From contig JADZDP010000170.1 of NCBI GenBank assembly GCA_020850995.1, forward strand, positions 1-64,000: a stretch of 64,000 nucleotides of DNA. Reading direction: 5' to 3'. Position 1 is the stretch's first letter. Each line of letters begins with the position of its first letter. A program made the position numbers and the translations under genes. Below are positions 38,196 through 46,455 of this stretch, piece after piece. This DNA is from Deltaproteobacteria bacterium. Lineage in GTDB: Bacteria > Myxococcota > UBA727 > VGSZ01. The notes beneath the pieces were generated by a model that was not told the DNA's origin, ran no database searches, and saw only the letters and a list, made by a program, of their open reading frames with translations.

Positions 38196-39751
38196 CGCTC
38201 GACCTCGTCGTCGTTGCCGAGCTCGTCGAAGGGCTCGGCCGGCGGTGGTTGGACCGCCGCGCGCGCCGCAGCCACGCGAGCGATCTGATCGGCGATGGGC
38301 CGCGCCTGAAGCACCACCACCGGGGCGCCCAACCCGGCGATGAGCGCGATCAGGGCGGGCACCAAGAGGCGCAGGGTCTGCGCCGCCGTCACCCGCTCGA
38401 GGTGCTTGTGGCCGTGGCGCACGGCGGGCAGGAGCAGCCGGCGCAGCGCTGTGGCCACGCCGATGGAGGCCAGCGCCGTTGCCGCGACGACGACGATCTG
38501 GAGCGCGAGCAGCCAGGAGCCCGGCAACGCGGCGGCGGCGAAGGCGGGGCCGTCGCCGAGCGCGGCCGCCAGCAGCCACAAGGCGGTGCCGGCACCGACC
38601 AGCGGGACGCCGCCGAGGCCGAACAGGCCGGCTGCCAGCAACGTCGCCAACAGCGGCGTCTGGTGCCCGAGGCCGATGAGCTCGACGCAGTCGCGCGTCT
38701 CGTAGCGTCGCTCGATGGCTTCGACGGTGCACAGGGCGAGCATGGCGGACCCCGCGCTGGCGACCACCAGCCCAACCGCCGCCGCGATGGCGCCACTGCC
38801 GAGCGTCATGACGGCAAGGGCAGCGGCGGCGCCGGCGAGGTGCACGAGCTGCGCGATCAGTCGGCGCAGCTCGCGCTCGGCGAGCGCAAGCATGGCGGAG
38901 ACGCCGAGCGCGAGCACGCCCACCAGCAGGATCACGGGCAGGAGCGCGAGCACGCCCGAAGGCACCGCCGGCAGCGCGACGCGCGCCAACAGCTCGAGCC
39001 CGAGCGGCGCGGCCGTGGCACAGGCGATGACGGCGGCGCTCACGGGCGCCTGCTCGAGGAAGTCGGACAGCCACACGGAGAAGGGCCCGGCGGCCAGGCG
39101 CACCAGGCCGGGTGCAGCCAGCGCCAGGAACAGCAAGGACGCCTGGCCCGGTGGCTGCACCGCCGCACCGGTGGCGAGGTCGTCGACGCTGGCGCTGGCG
39201 ACCGCGACGTGCGCGCGCGCCGCCAACAGCACCGCCACCGCCATGGCCGCCGCGTCGACCAAGAGCCACAGCACCGCGGCCTTCATGGTGCTGCTGCCGC
39301 GCTGCGGCCCGCCAAACAGCGACACCAGCGCGAACAGCGGCACCGCCGCCAGCGTGGCGATCACCAGCTTGACGATGGGCGCGGCCACCACGAGCGCAGC
39401 GGTGCCGAGGCCGCCGCAAAACAGCACCGTGACGACGTAAAACTGCGTGCGCTCGAACACCCGTGGCGCGCCGGCGCGCAGCGCCACCGGAAGAGAGACG
39501 CAGGCCATCACCACCATCGGGCCGTTGAGGGCGTCGAGACGGAGCTCGGCGCCAAACAGCGCGAGCGTGCGCGGAGCCTCCGACGCGAGCCACGCGAGCC
39601 GCAACCCCACCAGGGCCGCCGCCACCGACACCGTCATGCCCACGTGGCGCAGCGCCAGGCGATCGACGCCGGGCATCACCAGCATGAAGAGCGCGCCACC
39701 CACCAACAGGAGCGGCACCAGCGCCAGGCCCCAGGTGTCGATGAGCGCCAT
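38192..39751 (-). CDS. nuoM: Divergent NADH-quinone oxidoreductase subunit M (NuoM-like)
   Basis: 519 aa and roughly 14 helices. The TM7-8 motif reads VRLAAGPFSVWLSDFLEQAPVSAAV where NuoM has K(x)4P(L/F)H(G/T)WLPDAHxxAP. Lys is Arg, His is Ser, PDA is SDF, and the TM8 lysine position is Pro. The TM5 glutamate (E144 in E. coli) has no counterpart. The C-terminus is a soluble Pro/Asp/Glu tail. The subunit is recognisable from QAP, position and neighbours. Starts with ATG 39751, sharing one base with the nuoL stop (TGATG). Confidence 0.75.
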   Translation of the reverse strand: MALIDTWGLALVPLLLVGGALFMLVMPGVDRLALRHVGMTVSVAAALVGLRLAWLASEAPRTLALFGAELRLDALNGPMVVMACVSLPVALRAGAPRVFERTQFYVVTVLFCGGLGTAALVVAAPIVKLVIATLAAVPLFALVSLFGGPQRGSSTMKAAVLWLLVDAAAMAVAVLLAARAHVAVASASVDDLATGAAVQPPGQASLLFLALAAPGLVRLAAGPFSVWLSDFLEQAPVSAAVIACATAAPLGLELLARVALPAVPSGVLALLPVILLVGVLALGVSAMLALAERELRRLIAQLVHLAGAAAALAVMTLGSGAIAAAVGLVVASAGSAMLALCTVEAIERRYETRDCVELIGLGHQTPLLATLLAAGLFGLGGVPLVGAGTALWLLAAALGDGPAFAAAALPGSWLLALQIVVVAATALASIGVATALRRLLLPAVRHGHKHLERVTAAQTLRLLVPALIALIAGLGAPVVVLQARPIADQIARVAAARAAVQPPPAEPFDELGNDDEVER

Positions 39752-41775
39752 CACTCGACGCTCCCAAGATCGACGAGCCCGCCCCACGCAGCGGCCAGGG
39801 CCAACATGCCGAGCACCGCCACCGTCAGCCCGCGTTGCGCGCTGCCGTTGGCCAACAAGCGCACCACGGCGCCCACGGCGGTGCCCGCCAACGCGGGGGC
39901 GCGACGCAGCAGCGCCTCGAGCAGGCCAGGCATGAGGTTGGCCGCGATCATGCGCGAGAGCCGCGCTGCGCCTTCACCGACGCCGCGCGCGACCTGGCTC
40001 TCGCGGCCGGCGAGGCGCGCGAGCGCGTCGAGCATGCGCTGCGCGTGGCGTCCGCCGAACAACACGCGGTGTAGCTGCCCGGCGCCACCGCGGTACAGCA
40101 CCGTCGACGCCACCCAGCCGAGCGTGGCGGCCGCGACGACAGCGAGCAGCACGGTCGACGGCGCCAACGCGGGCGCGACCTGGTCGGCGAGGACGAGCGC
40201 TCGCAGCGGGGCGAGCTCGGCGCGCTCCGGGGCCAGCAAGGTCACGAGCGGCCCGGCGTAGCTGCGCTCGGGGAAGAAGAGCGCGATGGCGCCCGTCGGC
40301 AGGTGCGCGAGGCCGAGGCCCAAGAGCGGCAGCGTGGCGACGATGGGCGGGATCGACTCGCGCCAGGAGGGATCGGCGACCGCGCGCGCCAGCGGCTCGC
40401 GGGGCTCGCGGCCGGTGAACACGAGGTGCAAGGGGCGGAAGGCGGCCAGCGCCAGCAGCGCGGTGGCCAGCACCACGCCGGCGCCCACAGGGGGCCCGAG
40501 CCAGGGCGCGGCCAGCGCGTCGGCGAGCAGGTGAGCGCCGAGCACGGCGCCGGTGAACAAGGGGCCAAACAGCGCGCCGGTGGCCAACAGGTGCGCCGTG
40601 TGCGTGCGCGGCATGCGTCGCTCGATGCCGCCGAGGAGGTGCGGATCGGCGCGACCGGTGACGACGACGACGGCGCTGGTGGTGCAGCACAGAGGCACCG
40701 CCGCGCCGAGCACCAGCGCGACACCCAGCACGGCGCTGGCGCTGTCGGCGGCGGCCACCGCGAGCGCTACCAGGCCGCTGACGCCGGCCAGGAGCAGCAC
40801 GTCGATGCGCACAAGGTCGCGCCCTGCGATGGCGAGCGCCGCCGTCACGATGGCCGAGGCCACGGCGACGGCGCCGAACACCGCCAGCACCTCGGGCGCG
40901 AGCAGCAGCACGTGCGACAGGCGCACCAACAGCACCAGGCCGGCGCCGATGAAGCAAACGCCCCACACGAAGCCGAGCGCTGCGCCCGGCACGCCGATGG
41001 CGTCGCGCACCACGGCGTGCAAGGGGAAGAACGCGAGCCGGCTCGCGGCTGCGGCGGTGATGAGCCCCGCAGCGACGAGCCATGCCTCGCGCGCGGCGAA
41101 GCCCTCGAGGGGTCCCGCGCTCGCGCGCACCCATGGCGAGGCGTCGCTCACCGCCACCAGGTGCTCGACGTCGAGGCCGCCGACGGCGCCGCCCACCGCG
41201 AGCACGGCCGCGAACAGGGCGACGTCGCCGATGCGATGCAACACGAAGGTGCGCACCGCGCCCATGCCCTCTTCACGGCGGGGCAGCGCGGCGGCCAGCA
41301 CGGCAAAGCCGCCAAGGGCGCACAGCGAGAACGCCGCGGCCACGCCGTCGACGCGGCGGGCGACCACCAAGAGCGCAACAGCGCCGGTGGCGAACAGGAG
41401 CGCGGTGTGCATGGCGGTGGATCGCTGACGGAGCGCCAGCGGCGCCAGCAGCACGGCGGTGAGCGCGGCGGCCGCGGCTGCCACTACCAACAGGGCCGCG
41501 GTGGAAGGGGTGAGCGTCAGCGGCACCAAGCCGAAAGGGTCGGTCGCTTCGGCGCGCGCGCCCGCCCACCCCTCGAGGTTCGCGGACAGGCCGCCGCGCG
41601 ACAACAGCTCCCAGGTCACGTGGAGGGCGGCGCCGAGCGTCACCAGGTGGGCCGCCAGCGCGGCGCCCACGCGCATGCCGGGCCACGGGGTGCGCACAAG
41701 GAGCGCGAGCACGAGCGCGCCCGCGAACGGCACGATCACCGTGAGCAGCAGCGTAGGCGCGGGGAACGACAGCAC
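39751..41775 (-). CDS. nuoL: Divergent NADH-quinone oxidoreductase subunit L (NuoL-like)
   Basis: 674 aa from a GTG. It contains about 14-16 helices, a long C-terminal amphipathic region and a last helix, as in NuoL with its lateral helix. Homology anchors are RTFVLHRIGDVALFAAVL and LGGIERRMPRTHTAHLLATGAL (NuoL: MGGLRKxMPxTxxxFLIGxLAL). At the TM7 motif R246 replaces the key lysine (SRLAFFPLHAVVRDA). The TM5 glutamate, the HAFFKA histidine/lysine pair and the FSKDE lysine/aspartate are missing by eye. It starts three bases after nuoK. Confidence 0.78.
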   Translation of the reverse strand: MLSFPAPTLLLTVIVPFAGALVLALLVRTPWPGMRVGAALAAHLVTLGAALHVTWELLSRGGLSANLEGWAGARAEATDPFGLVPLTLTPSTAALLVVAAAAAALTAVLLAPLALRQRSTAMHTALLFATGAVALLVVARRVDGVAAAFSLCALGGFAVLAAALPRREEGMGAVRTFVLHRIGDVALFAAVLAVGGAVGGLDVEHLVAVSDASPWVRASAGPLEGFAAREAWLVAAGLITAAAASRLAFFPLHAVVRDAIGVPGAALGFVWGVCFIGAGLVLLVRLSHVLLLAPEVLAVFGAVAVASAIVTAALAIAGRDLVRIDVLLLAGVSGLVALAVAAADSASAVLGVALVLGAAVPLCCTTSAVVVVTGRADPHLLGGIERRMPRTHTAHLLATGALFGPLFTGAVLGAHLLADALAAPWLGPPVGAGVVLATALLALAAFRPLHLVFTGREPREPLARAVADPSWRESIPPIVATLPLLGLGLAHLPTGAIALFFPERSYAGPLVTLLAPERAELAPLRALVLADQVAPALAPSTVLLAVVAAATLGWVASTVLYRGGAGQLHRVLFGGRHAQRMLDALARLAGRESQVARGVGEGAARLSRMIAANLMPGLLEALLRRAPALAGTAVGAVVRLLANGSAQRGLTVAVLGMLALAAAWGGLVDLGSVE

Positions 41776-41778
41776 GCG

Positions 41779-42099
41779 CTAGCCCCGCAGCTCGCGCAGC
41801 TCGTCGAGGTTCTCGGTGCCGCGCCGCCGATAGGTGCTGAGCGCCACCGCGGCGCCGGCCACGGCCCACGCCGCCGCCACCACCAAGAACAGGAGCGCGA
41901 CGGCGACGGCCACCGCGTCGCCGCGCGCGCCACCGAGCACGCCCAAGGTGAGGGCGGCGCCGAGCAGCGCGAGCACGCCGCCCATCACCACCACCAGGAT
42001 CGAGCGCCGCAGCAGCATGGCGCCGAGCCCGAGCACCACCAGCGCGACGCCGGCGCCCACGGCGGCTTGTGCCAACAACACGTCTGACAGCGTAGTCAC
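41779..42099 (-). CDS. nuoK: Divergent NADH-quinone oxidoreductase subunit K (NuoK-like)
   Basis: 106 aa, three helices, GTG start overlapping the nuoJ stop. The pattern VLGLGAMLLRRSILVVVMGGVLALLGAAL aligns with NuoK LGLxGLxxRRNxxxMLIGLEIMxNAxxL, and the end RRRGTENLDELRELRG matches the NuoK C-terminus. Both membrane glutamates essential in E. coli NuoK (E36 and E72) are replaced: GLE becomes GGV, and the second falls in an Ala/Trp stretch. This is the clearest sign that the cassette is not a standard proton pump. Confidence 0.8.
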   Translation of the reverse strand: MTTLSDVLLAQAAVGAGVALVVLGLGAMLLRRSILVVVMGGVLALLGAALTLGVLGGARGDAVAVAVALLFLVVAAAWAVAGAAVALSTYRRRGTENLDELRELRG

Positions 42100-42575
42100 G
42101 TGCGCCGCCTCACCAGCGCCACTGCGGTAATGAAGGCGGTGGCCACCGCGACCACGGCCAGCGCGAACGGCAGCGTCAGATCCTCGACGACGGCGCGGGT
42201 GACCTCGGCGCTGGTGGGCGGCGCAGCCAGGTGCGCCGGTACCGCGCCCATGAGCTCGTTGGCGAGCGCCGCCCACAGCATGCACAAGACCGGGATGAGC
42301 AGCGCGGGCTTGAGCCGCATGCGGCGCTGGCCCCGCTCCTCGGCGTCGACGTTGACCAGCACCACCGATGCCAGCAGAAACAGCGCGAGGGCGCCGCCGC
42401 ACCACAGGATCAAGCCCGGCAAGAGGCCGACGTCGAGCGCCGCCAACGCGCCCGCGCTGCCCACCACGGCCGTCGCCAGCCCACCCGCCGAGCGCGAGGG
42501 GCTCTCGAAGGCGATGAGCGCCAACGCACCGACGACGGCGAGCGCGAGGCTCGCGAGCAATAACCACGGCGCCAT
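42096..42575 (-). CDS. nuoJ: NADH-quinone oxidoreductase subunit J (NuoJ-like)
   Basis: 159 aa with about five helices. Residues 10-75 (VVGALALIAFESPSRSAGGLATAVVGSAGALAALD, then LWCGGALALFLLASVVLVNVDAE) correspond to TM1-3 of NuoJ, including the expected NP(V)-S-like turn. No nuoA-I lies upstream; the next gene is a divergent OmpA-like protein 48 bases away. The promoter for the five-gene cassette must lie in that short spacer or overlap it. Confidence 0.78.
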   Translation of the reverse strand: MAPWLLLASLALAVVGALALIAFESPSRSAGGLATAVVGSAGALAALDVGLLPGLILWCGGALALFLLASVVLVNVDAEERGQRRMRLKPALLIPVLCMLWAALANELMGAVPAHLAAPPTSAEVTRAVVEDLTLPFALAVVAVATAFITAVALVRRRT

Positions 42576-42623
42576 GCGCGGCGGACCCTAGCACGAGGCG
42601 CGGTGGTGGTTTACATCGTACGC

Positions 42624-43673
42624 ATGCGAACGCTCGCCCCCTTCGCCCTCACGTCCGGCGTCGTGCTCGCCGCGCTGTTCACCACCCCGGCAGCCGCCAA
42701 CGACGTGGAGCTGGCGGTGTCGGCCAAGGTGTACGCGGGCGAGAAGCCCAAGGTGACGGTCAAGATCAAGAAAGACCTCAGCAAGGCCACGCTCGACGTC
42801 GACGGCGGCGGCGGGCAGCGCGCGCACCAGACGCTCGGCCCCGGTGCGGCCGGCACCGAGCTGGTGTTCGAGCTGCCGCAGAAGGGCGCCGGCGTGGTCA
42901 AGTGGAAGGGCAGCCTCGAGGTGGAGTTCGACGACGGCTCCGCCGGCTCCATGCCGCTGTCCTTCGCGACCGAGGTGATCGGCAAGCTCGACGTCAAGGT
43001 GGTGTCGGAGCGCGCGGAGATCGTCGAGCGCAACACGGTGCGCGTGGTGATGGGCCGCAAGGCTGGCAAGGTGGACGTGGAAGTGGTGGGCGACGACGGC
43101 GAGACCTTGGCCAACGTGTCGCAGCAGTTCGCGGGCCAAGCGCCCGGCGCCGAGCTCAAGGTCGAGTGGATCCCCAAGACCACCGCCAAGCCCTTCATGC
43201 TGCGCGTGGTGGCCCACGACGTCGACGGCATCTTCTCGCCCACGCTGGAGGCCTACGTGTGGGCCTTCGAGGTGCCGCACGAGGAGGTGTTGTTCGATAC
43301 CGGCAAGAGCGAGATCCGCCCCACCGAAGAGCCCAAGTTGCAGGCGGCGCTCGAGGAGCTGAATCGCGCGCTGAAAAAGTACGCGAAGGCGCTGTCGATC
43401 TCGAAGGACCAAAACCGGCTGTTCATCTTCGGCCACACCGACTCGGTGGGTTCGCCCGCGTCGAACCAGGCGCTGTCGGACGCGCGCGCGCGCTCCATCG
43501 CCACCTGGTTCCTCAAACATGGCGTCAAGCTGCCCATCCACGCGCGGGGCTTTGGCGAGTCCATGCTCAAGATCGACACGCCCGACGAGACCGACGAGGC
43601 GAGGAACCGCCGCGCCGACTACCAGGTCACCAACCAGCCCGTGAGCCTGTCGGGCTGGACGCGCATCCAGTAG
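42624..43673 (+). CDS. OmpA-family peptidoglycan-associated protein
   Basis: 349 aa. It has a signal peptide (MRTLAPF..., cleavage PAAA-N) and two beta-rich repeats up to ~residue 200. The C-terminal OmpA-like domain begins VLFDTGKSEIRP, contains the peptidoglycan-binding FGHTDSVGSPASNQALSDARARSIATWF and ends with EARNRRADY (Asp and Arg binding residues present). It is probably periplasmic, holding the wall. An in-frame GTG at 42603 is possible, but the ATG at 42624 gives a standard leader. It is divergent from nuoJ. Confidence 0.88.
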   Translation: MRTLAPFALTSGVVLAALFTTPAAANDVELAVSAKVYAGEKPKVTVKIKKDLSKATLDVDGGGGQRAHQTLGPGAAGTELVFELPQKGAGVVKWKGSLEVEFDDGSAGSMPLSFATEVIGKLDVKVVSERAEIVERNTVRVVMGRKAGKVDVEVVGDDGETLANVSQQFAGQAPGAELKVEWIPKTTAKPFMLRVVAHDVDGIFSPTLEAYVWAFEVPHEEVLFDTGKSEIRPTEEPKLQAALEELNRALKKYAKALSISKDQNRLFIFGHTDSVGSPASNQALSDARARSIATWFLKHGVKLPIHARGFGESMLKIDTPDETDEARNRRADYQVTNQPVSLSGWTRIQ

Positions 43674-43694
43674 CGCGCGGCCCGCAGCAGATCG

Positions 43695-44264
43695 TCAGCG
43701 ATCCGCTGCGAGCAGTCGATCCAGGTGGATGGCCACCGCCGAGCGCACGCTCAGGTGGTTGTAGCCACCGTTCCTCTCGGGGCGGCCGGGCAGGGGCGCG
43801 AGCACCACGTCGGCACCGTCGATGATGGAGGGCGCCAGGCCGTGGCCGGTGCCGAACAGCAGCAGCACCCCGCGCTCGTCGGGCAGGCGGGACCGCAGCG
43901 CCGAGGCGTGCGTGGCGCCCTGCGGCTTCGCGGACGTCGCCACCACCAAGGTAGATGCGCCGAGGGCGCGCTCTTCGGCGGCGCGCGCGTCATCTACCGA
44001 GGTCACCACGTGCACGATGCGCATGGCGGTGGTGCGATCCGGGTTGCGGCGCACGCCTGGCCCTGCTTCCCAGAAGCCCACGATGCGTCGGGCCATCTCC
44101 TGCTGCGCCGACACCGGCGTCACCACGTAGAAAGCGTCGCAGCCGTAGCTGGTGGCCGCGCGCGCGATGTCGTGCACGTCGAGGTTGGTGATGGAGGTGG
44201 TGGCCACCGCGCCGTCCTTGTCGAGGACCGGGTGGTGCACCAGGGCCAGCGCGACGCGGGTCAC
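43695..44264 (-). CDS. SPOUT-family RNA methyltransferase (COG4752-like)
   Basis: 189 aa from a GTG that overlaps the trmD stop (GTGA). It starts VALALVHHPVLDKDG, then TTSITNLDVHDIARAATSYG, and has the SPOUT-type SAM loop LLLFGTGHGLA with closing GGYNHLSVRSAVAIHLDRLL, where the knot's NHLSVRSA is characteristic. The RNA target is unknown. It occupies the place where many bacteria have rplS in the rpsP-rimM-trmD operon. Confidence 0.85.
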   Translation of the reverse strand: MTRVALALVHHPVLDKDGAVATTSITNLDVHDIARAATSYGCDAFYVVTPVSAQQEMARRIVGFWEAGPGVRRNPDRTTAMRIVHVVTSVDDARAAEERALGASTLVVATSAKPQGATHASALRSRLPDERGVLLLFGTGHGLAPSIIDGADVVLAPLPGRPERNGGYNHLSVRSAVAIHLDRLLAADR

Positions 44265-45040
44265 GCGCTGCCCTCGTCGTCATCGCCGCTGGCGGCGCTG
44301 GGCTCGAGCGCGGGCACGCGCGCGTCGGCGAGCAGCTTGTCGTCGGCCTTGCGCTTGTCGCGCGCGGTGAACAGGTCGGGGCGCAGCTTGGCGGTGAGCA
44401 CGAGCGCGTCTTTGCGACGCGCGCGCGCGATCTCCTTGTGGTTGCCCGAGAGCAGCACCGGCGGTACCGCGCGCCCCTTGAACACGATGGGTCGCGTGTA
44501 CTGGCGCTCCTCGAGGAGCACGGCGGAGAAGCTCTCGTCCACGGCGGAGGCGTCGTTGCCGAGCACGCCGGGCACCAGGCGCGCGGCGGCGTCGAACATG
44601 GCGAGGGCCGGCAGCTCACCGCCGGTGAGCACGAAGTCGCCGAGCGAGAGCACCTCGTCGACCAGGGCGAAGGCGCGCGCGTCGATGCCCTCGTAGCGAC
44701 CGCACAAGAAGGCCACGTGCGGCTTCTGCGACAGGCGGCGCGCGTCGCGCTGCGCGAAGGGGGCGCCGCGCGCGTCGACGGCGACCACGTGCACCTGCGG
44801 ATGACGCGCGCGCAGCGCCGCCAGCGCGCCGTCGATGACGTCGACACGCAGGATCATGCCCGGCCCGCCCCCCGCCGGCGAGTCGTCGACGGTGCGGTGT
44901 TTGTTGGTGGAGAAGTCGCGCAGGTCGATGGTGTCGACGGAGAGGAGGCCGGCCTTCTGCCCGCGCCCGAGGATCGACGACTGCAGGATGGGCCCCATGC
45001 TCTCGGGGAACAGCGTCAGGAAGGTGGCAGCGAAGGGCAT
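44261..45040 (-). CDS. trmD: tRNA (guanine-37-N1)-methyltransferase
   Basis: 259 aa. It methylates G37 of tRNAs, preventing +1 frameshifts. Motifs are FLTLFPESM, DDSPAGGGPGMILR, LCGRYEGIDAR (SAM and tRNA-binding knot), SLGDFVLTGGELPA and RPxVFKGRAVPPVLLSGNH. It has the usual C-terminal helical domain plus a short acidic tail. It lies eight bases after rimM and overlaps the methyltransferase that follows. Confidence 0.95.
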   Translation of the reverse strand: MPFAATFLTLFPESMGPILQSSILGRGQKAGLLSVDTIDLRDFSTNKHRTVDDSPAGGGPGMILRVDVIDGALAALRARHPQVHVVAVDARGAPFAQRDARRLSQKPHVAFLCGRYEGIDARAFALVDEVLSLGDFVLTGGELPALAMFDAAARLVPGVLGNDASAVDESFSAVLLEERQYTRPIVFKGRAVPPVLLSGNHKEIARARRKDALVLTAKLRPDLFTARDKRKADDKLLADARVPALEPSAASGDDDEGSA

Positions 45041-45048
45041 GGCGCGCC

Positions 45049-45579
45049 TTACTCGACGGCGTCCGACTCGACGAACAGCCCCGGCGGCGGCGCCAGCACC
45101 ACGCGGCCCTGGTCGGCGGAGCGCACGATGGCGGGCACGAAGGGCACGAGCACGCTCGTGGCCCCTGGGCGCGCCACCGAGAGCAGGGGCTGCGCGCCAT
45201 TGTCGGAGAAGCCCTCGACGACGCCGAGGGGGTTGCCGGCCTCGTCGACCACGGCGGCGCCGATCAGGTCCACCAGGTACACGCTGGCCTCGTCGACGGG
45301 GAAGTCCTCGCGGCGCACGAACAGCTCGGCGCCGCGCAGCAGGTCGGCGTCGTCGCGGCTGCGCACGTCGTCGAGGGTGAGCAGCTCGGGTGCGTAATCG
45401 GCGACGCGGTGCACCTGGCCCTTGAGCTTGACCTCGAGGCCCGGCCGCAGCGCCTGGGGTCCGTCGGTCCACCAGTGCAGCTTGAGCGCGCCCTTCACGC
45501 CATGCGCGCGCGCCACCACGCCGAGCGACACCCAGCCGTCCGCGCTGACGCCGACGGTGGGCTCGATGCGTGTCGCCAT
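45049..45579 (-). CDS. rimM: Ribosome maturation factor RimM
   Basis: 176 aa. The N-terminal RimM barrel contains VSLGVVARAHGVKGALKLHWWTD, and the C-terminal PRC-like barrel contains DLIGAAVVDEAGNPLGVVEGFSDNGAQPLL and VLVPFVPAIV. It helps 30S head assembly around S19. Its position between khpA and trmD is the standard order. Confidence 0.93.
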   Translation of the reverse strand: MATRIEPTVGVSADGWVSLGVVARAHGVKGALKLHWWTDGPQALRPGLEVKLKGQVHRVADYAPELLTLDDVRSRDDADLLRGAELFVRREDFPVDEASVYLVDLIGAAVVDEAGNPLGVVEGFSDNGAQPLLSVARPGATSVLVPFVPAIVRSADQGRVVLAPPPGLFVESDAVE

Positions 45580-45592
45580 CGATGCGCTGCCG

Positions 45593-45898
45593 TTAGGCGT
45601 CGTCGCCCGGGACAGCCTCGCCGCCGGCCTCGCCGGGGCTCGGCGCGCCGCCGCGTCGCGGCCCCTCGGGCTCGACGATCTCGAGCGTCACGCGCAGGTT
45701 TTGCTTGGCCGCCGCCGCCGACAAGAGCGAGCGGAAGGCCTTGGCGGTGCGGCCCTTCTTGCCGATCACCTTGCCGAGATCGTCGCGGCCGACCTTGAGG
45801 CGATAGGTGGCCTCGCCGCCGTTCAGCTGCTCCGTGACCTCGACCGGCGCTGGGTTGTCCACCAGCGAGCGGGCGAGGACCTCGACGAGTCCCTTCAC
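45593..45898 (-). CDS. khpA: KH-domain RNA-binding protein KhpA
   Basis: 101 aa from a GTG four bases after the rpsP stop. A single KH domain carries the GxxG-type loop in VIGKKGRTAKAFRSLL (~residues 44-59), preceded by YRLKVGRDDLGK. The last ~25 residues are an acidic, Gly/Pro-rich tail longer than in most KhpA proteins (usually ~75-80 aa). It binds RNA and in other bacteria pairs with KhpB/Jag. Confidence 0.9.
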   Translation of the reverse strand: MKGLVEVLARSLVDNPAPVEVTEQLNGGEATYRLKVGRDDLGKVIGKKGRTAKAFRSLLSAAAAKQNLRVTLEIVEPEGPRRGGAPSPGEAGGEAVPGDDA

Positions 45899-45902
45899 CG
45901 GC

Positions 45903-46160
45903 TCAGCCGTCGGCCTTCGGCGCGGCGCTCTTCGCGACCGTGAGGATGTCCCTCACGGTGTCGGACGGGCGCGCGCCCTGGCCGACCCAATGCTCGACGC
46001 GATCGATCTTGAGCTTGATGCCGTGGGCGCTCTTCTTGGGGTCGTAGGTGCCGACCTGCTCGATGAAGCGGCCATCGCGGGGGAAGCGGTGATCGGCGAC
46101 GACGACGCGGTAGAACGGCTTCTTGGTGGTGCCGGCGCGGGAGAGACGGATGGTGACCAT
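45903..46160 (-). CDS. rpsP: 30S ribosomal protein S16
   Basis: 85 aa, normal length. It begins VTIRLSRAGTTKKPFYRVVVADHRFPRDGRFIE (spread over residues 2-34) and has YDPKK near 40, all diagnostic of S16. It is first gene of the rpsP-khpA-rimM-trmD-methyltransferase operon. Its promoter should lie in the ~295-base spacer upstream. Confidence 0.97.
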   Translation of the reverse strand: MVTIRLSRAGTTKKPFYRVVVADHRFPRDGRFIEQVGTYDPKKSAHGIKLKIDRVEHWVGQGARPSDTVRDILTVAKSAAPKADG

Positions 46161-46455
46161 TCGACGAAGATCCTCGAAGCGGGCGCAGTCGCTGCGCGCG
46201 TGAGGGGCGGACTGGACCGCGCTCGTCGCAGGGTGTCAACCGGATCGCTGCTGGGCGGCTGCGCGCCATGCTTCGATGCGTCGGCGCCTACGCAGCGGCA
46301 GACCGTGTGGGAACCGTAGGTACTCGACCGATCGGTCAATAAGAGCCAGATCCAACCTGCGATCCGACGATCCAAGCAGCTGTTTATCAAAGCTGATTAT
46401 CCATGTGCGCGAAAAAGCGCAGGGCTCGGGCCCGGCTCTTGCCTACCTGTGAGGC
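46161..46455. promoter_or_regulatory. Divergent spacer between rpsP and the lipid kinase gene
   Basis: At 295 bases this is among the longest non-coding gaps and contains the most AT-rich stretch around 46321-46405. It must hold the ribosomal operon promoter (minus strand) and that of the kinase (plus strand). On the minus strand TTGACC overlaps the 12-bp palindrome and TACGGT follows 15 bases on, a poor-spacing sigma-70-like pair. A TGCGC/GCGCA hairpin (46406-46421) lies in the probable kinase leader. I find no gene here. Confidence 0.5.
46326..46337. promoter_or_regulatory. 12-bp perfect palindrome, possible operator
   Basis: GACCGATCGGTC is perfectly self-complementary. The core ACCGATCGGT is a half-site style common for TetR-family regulators of lipid metabolism, which would suit the adjacent lipid kinase. 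No TetR gene is in the window. Confidence 0.4.

Noticed and set aside
36723..39767. 1014-codon minus frame as one giant protein
   Set aside because: The frame covers NuoN and, in a shifted register, the antisense-like shadow of NuoM. NuoM itself reads correctly in another frame on the same strand, with ATGA coupling to NuoN.
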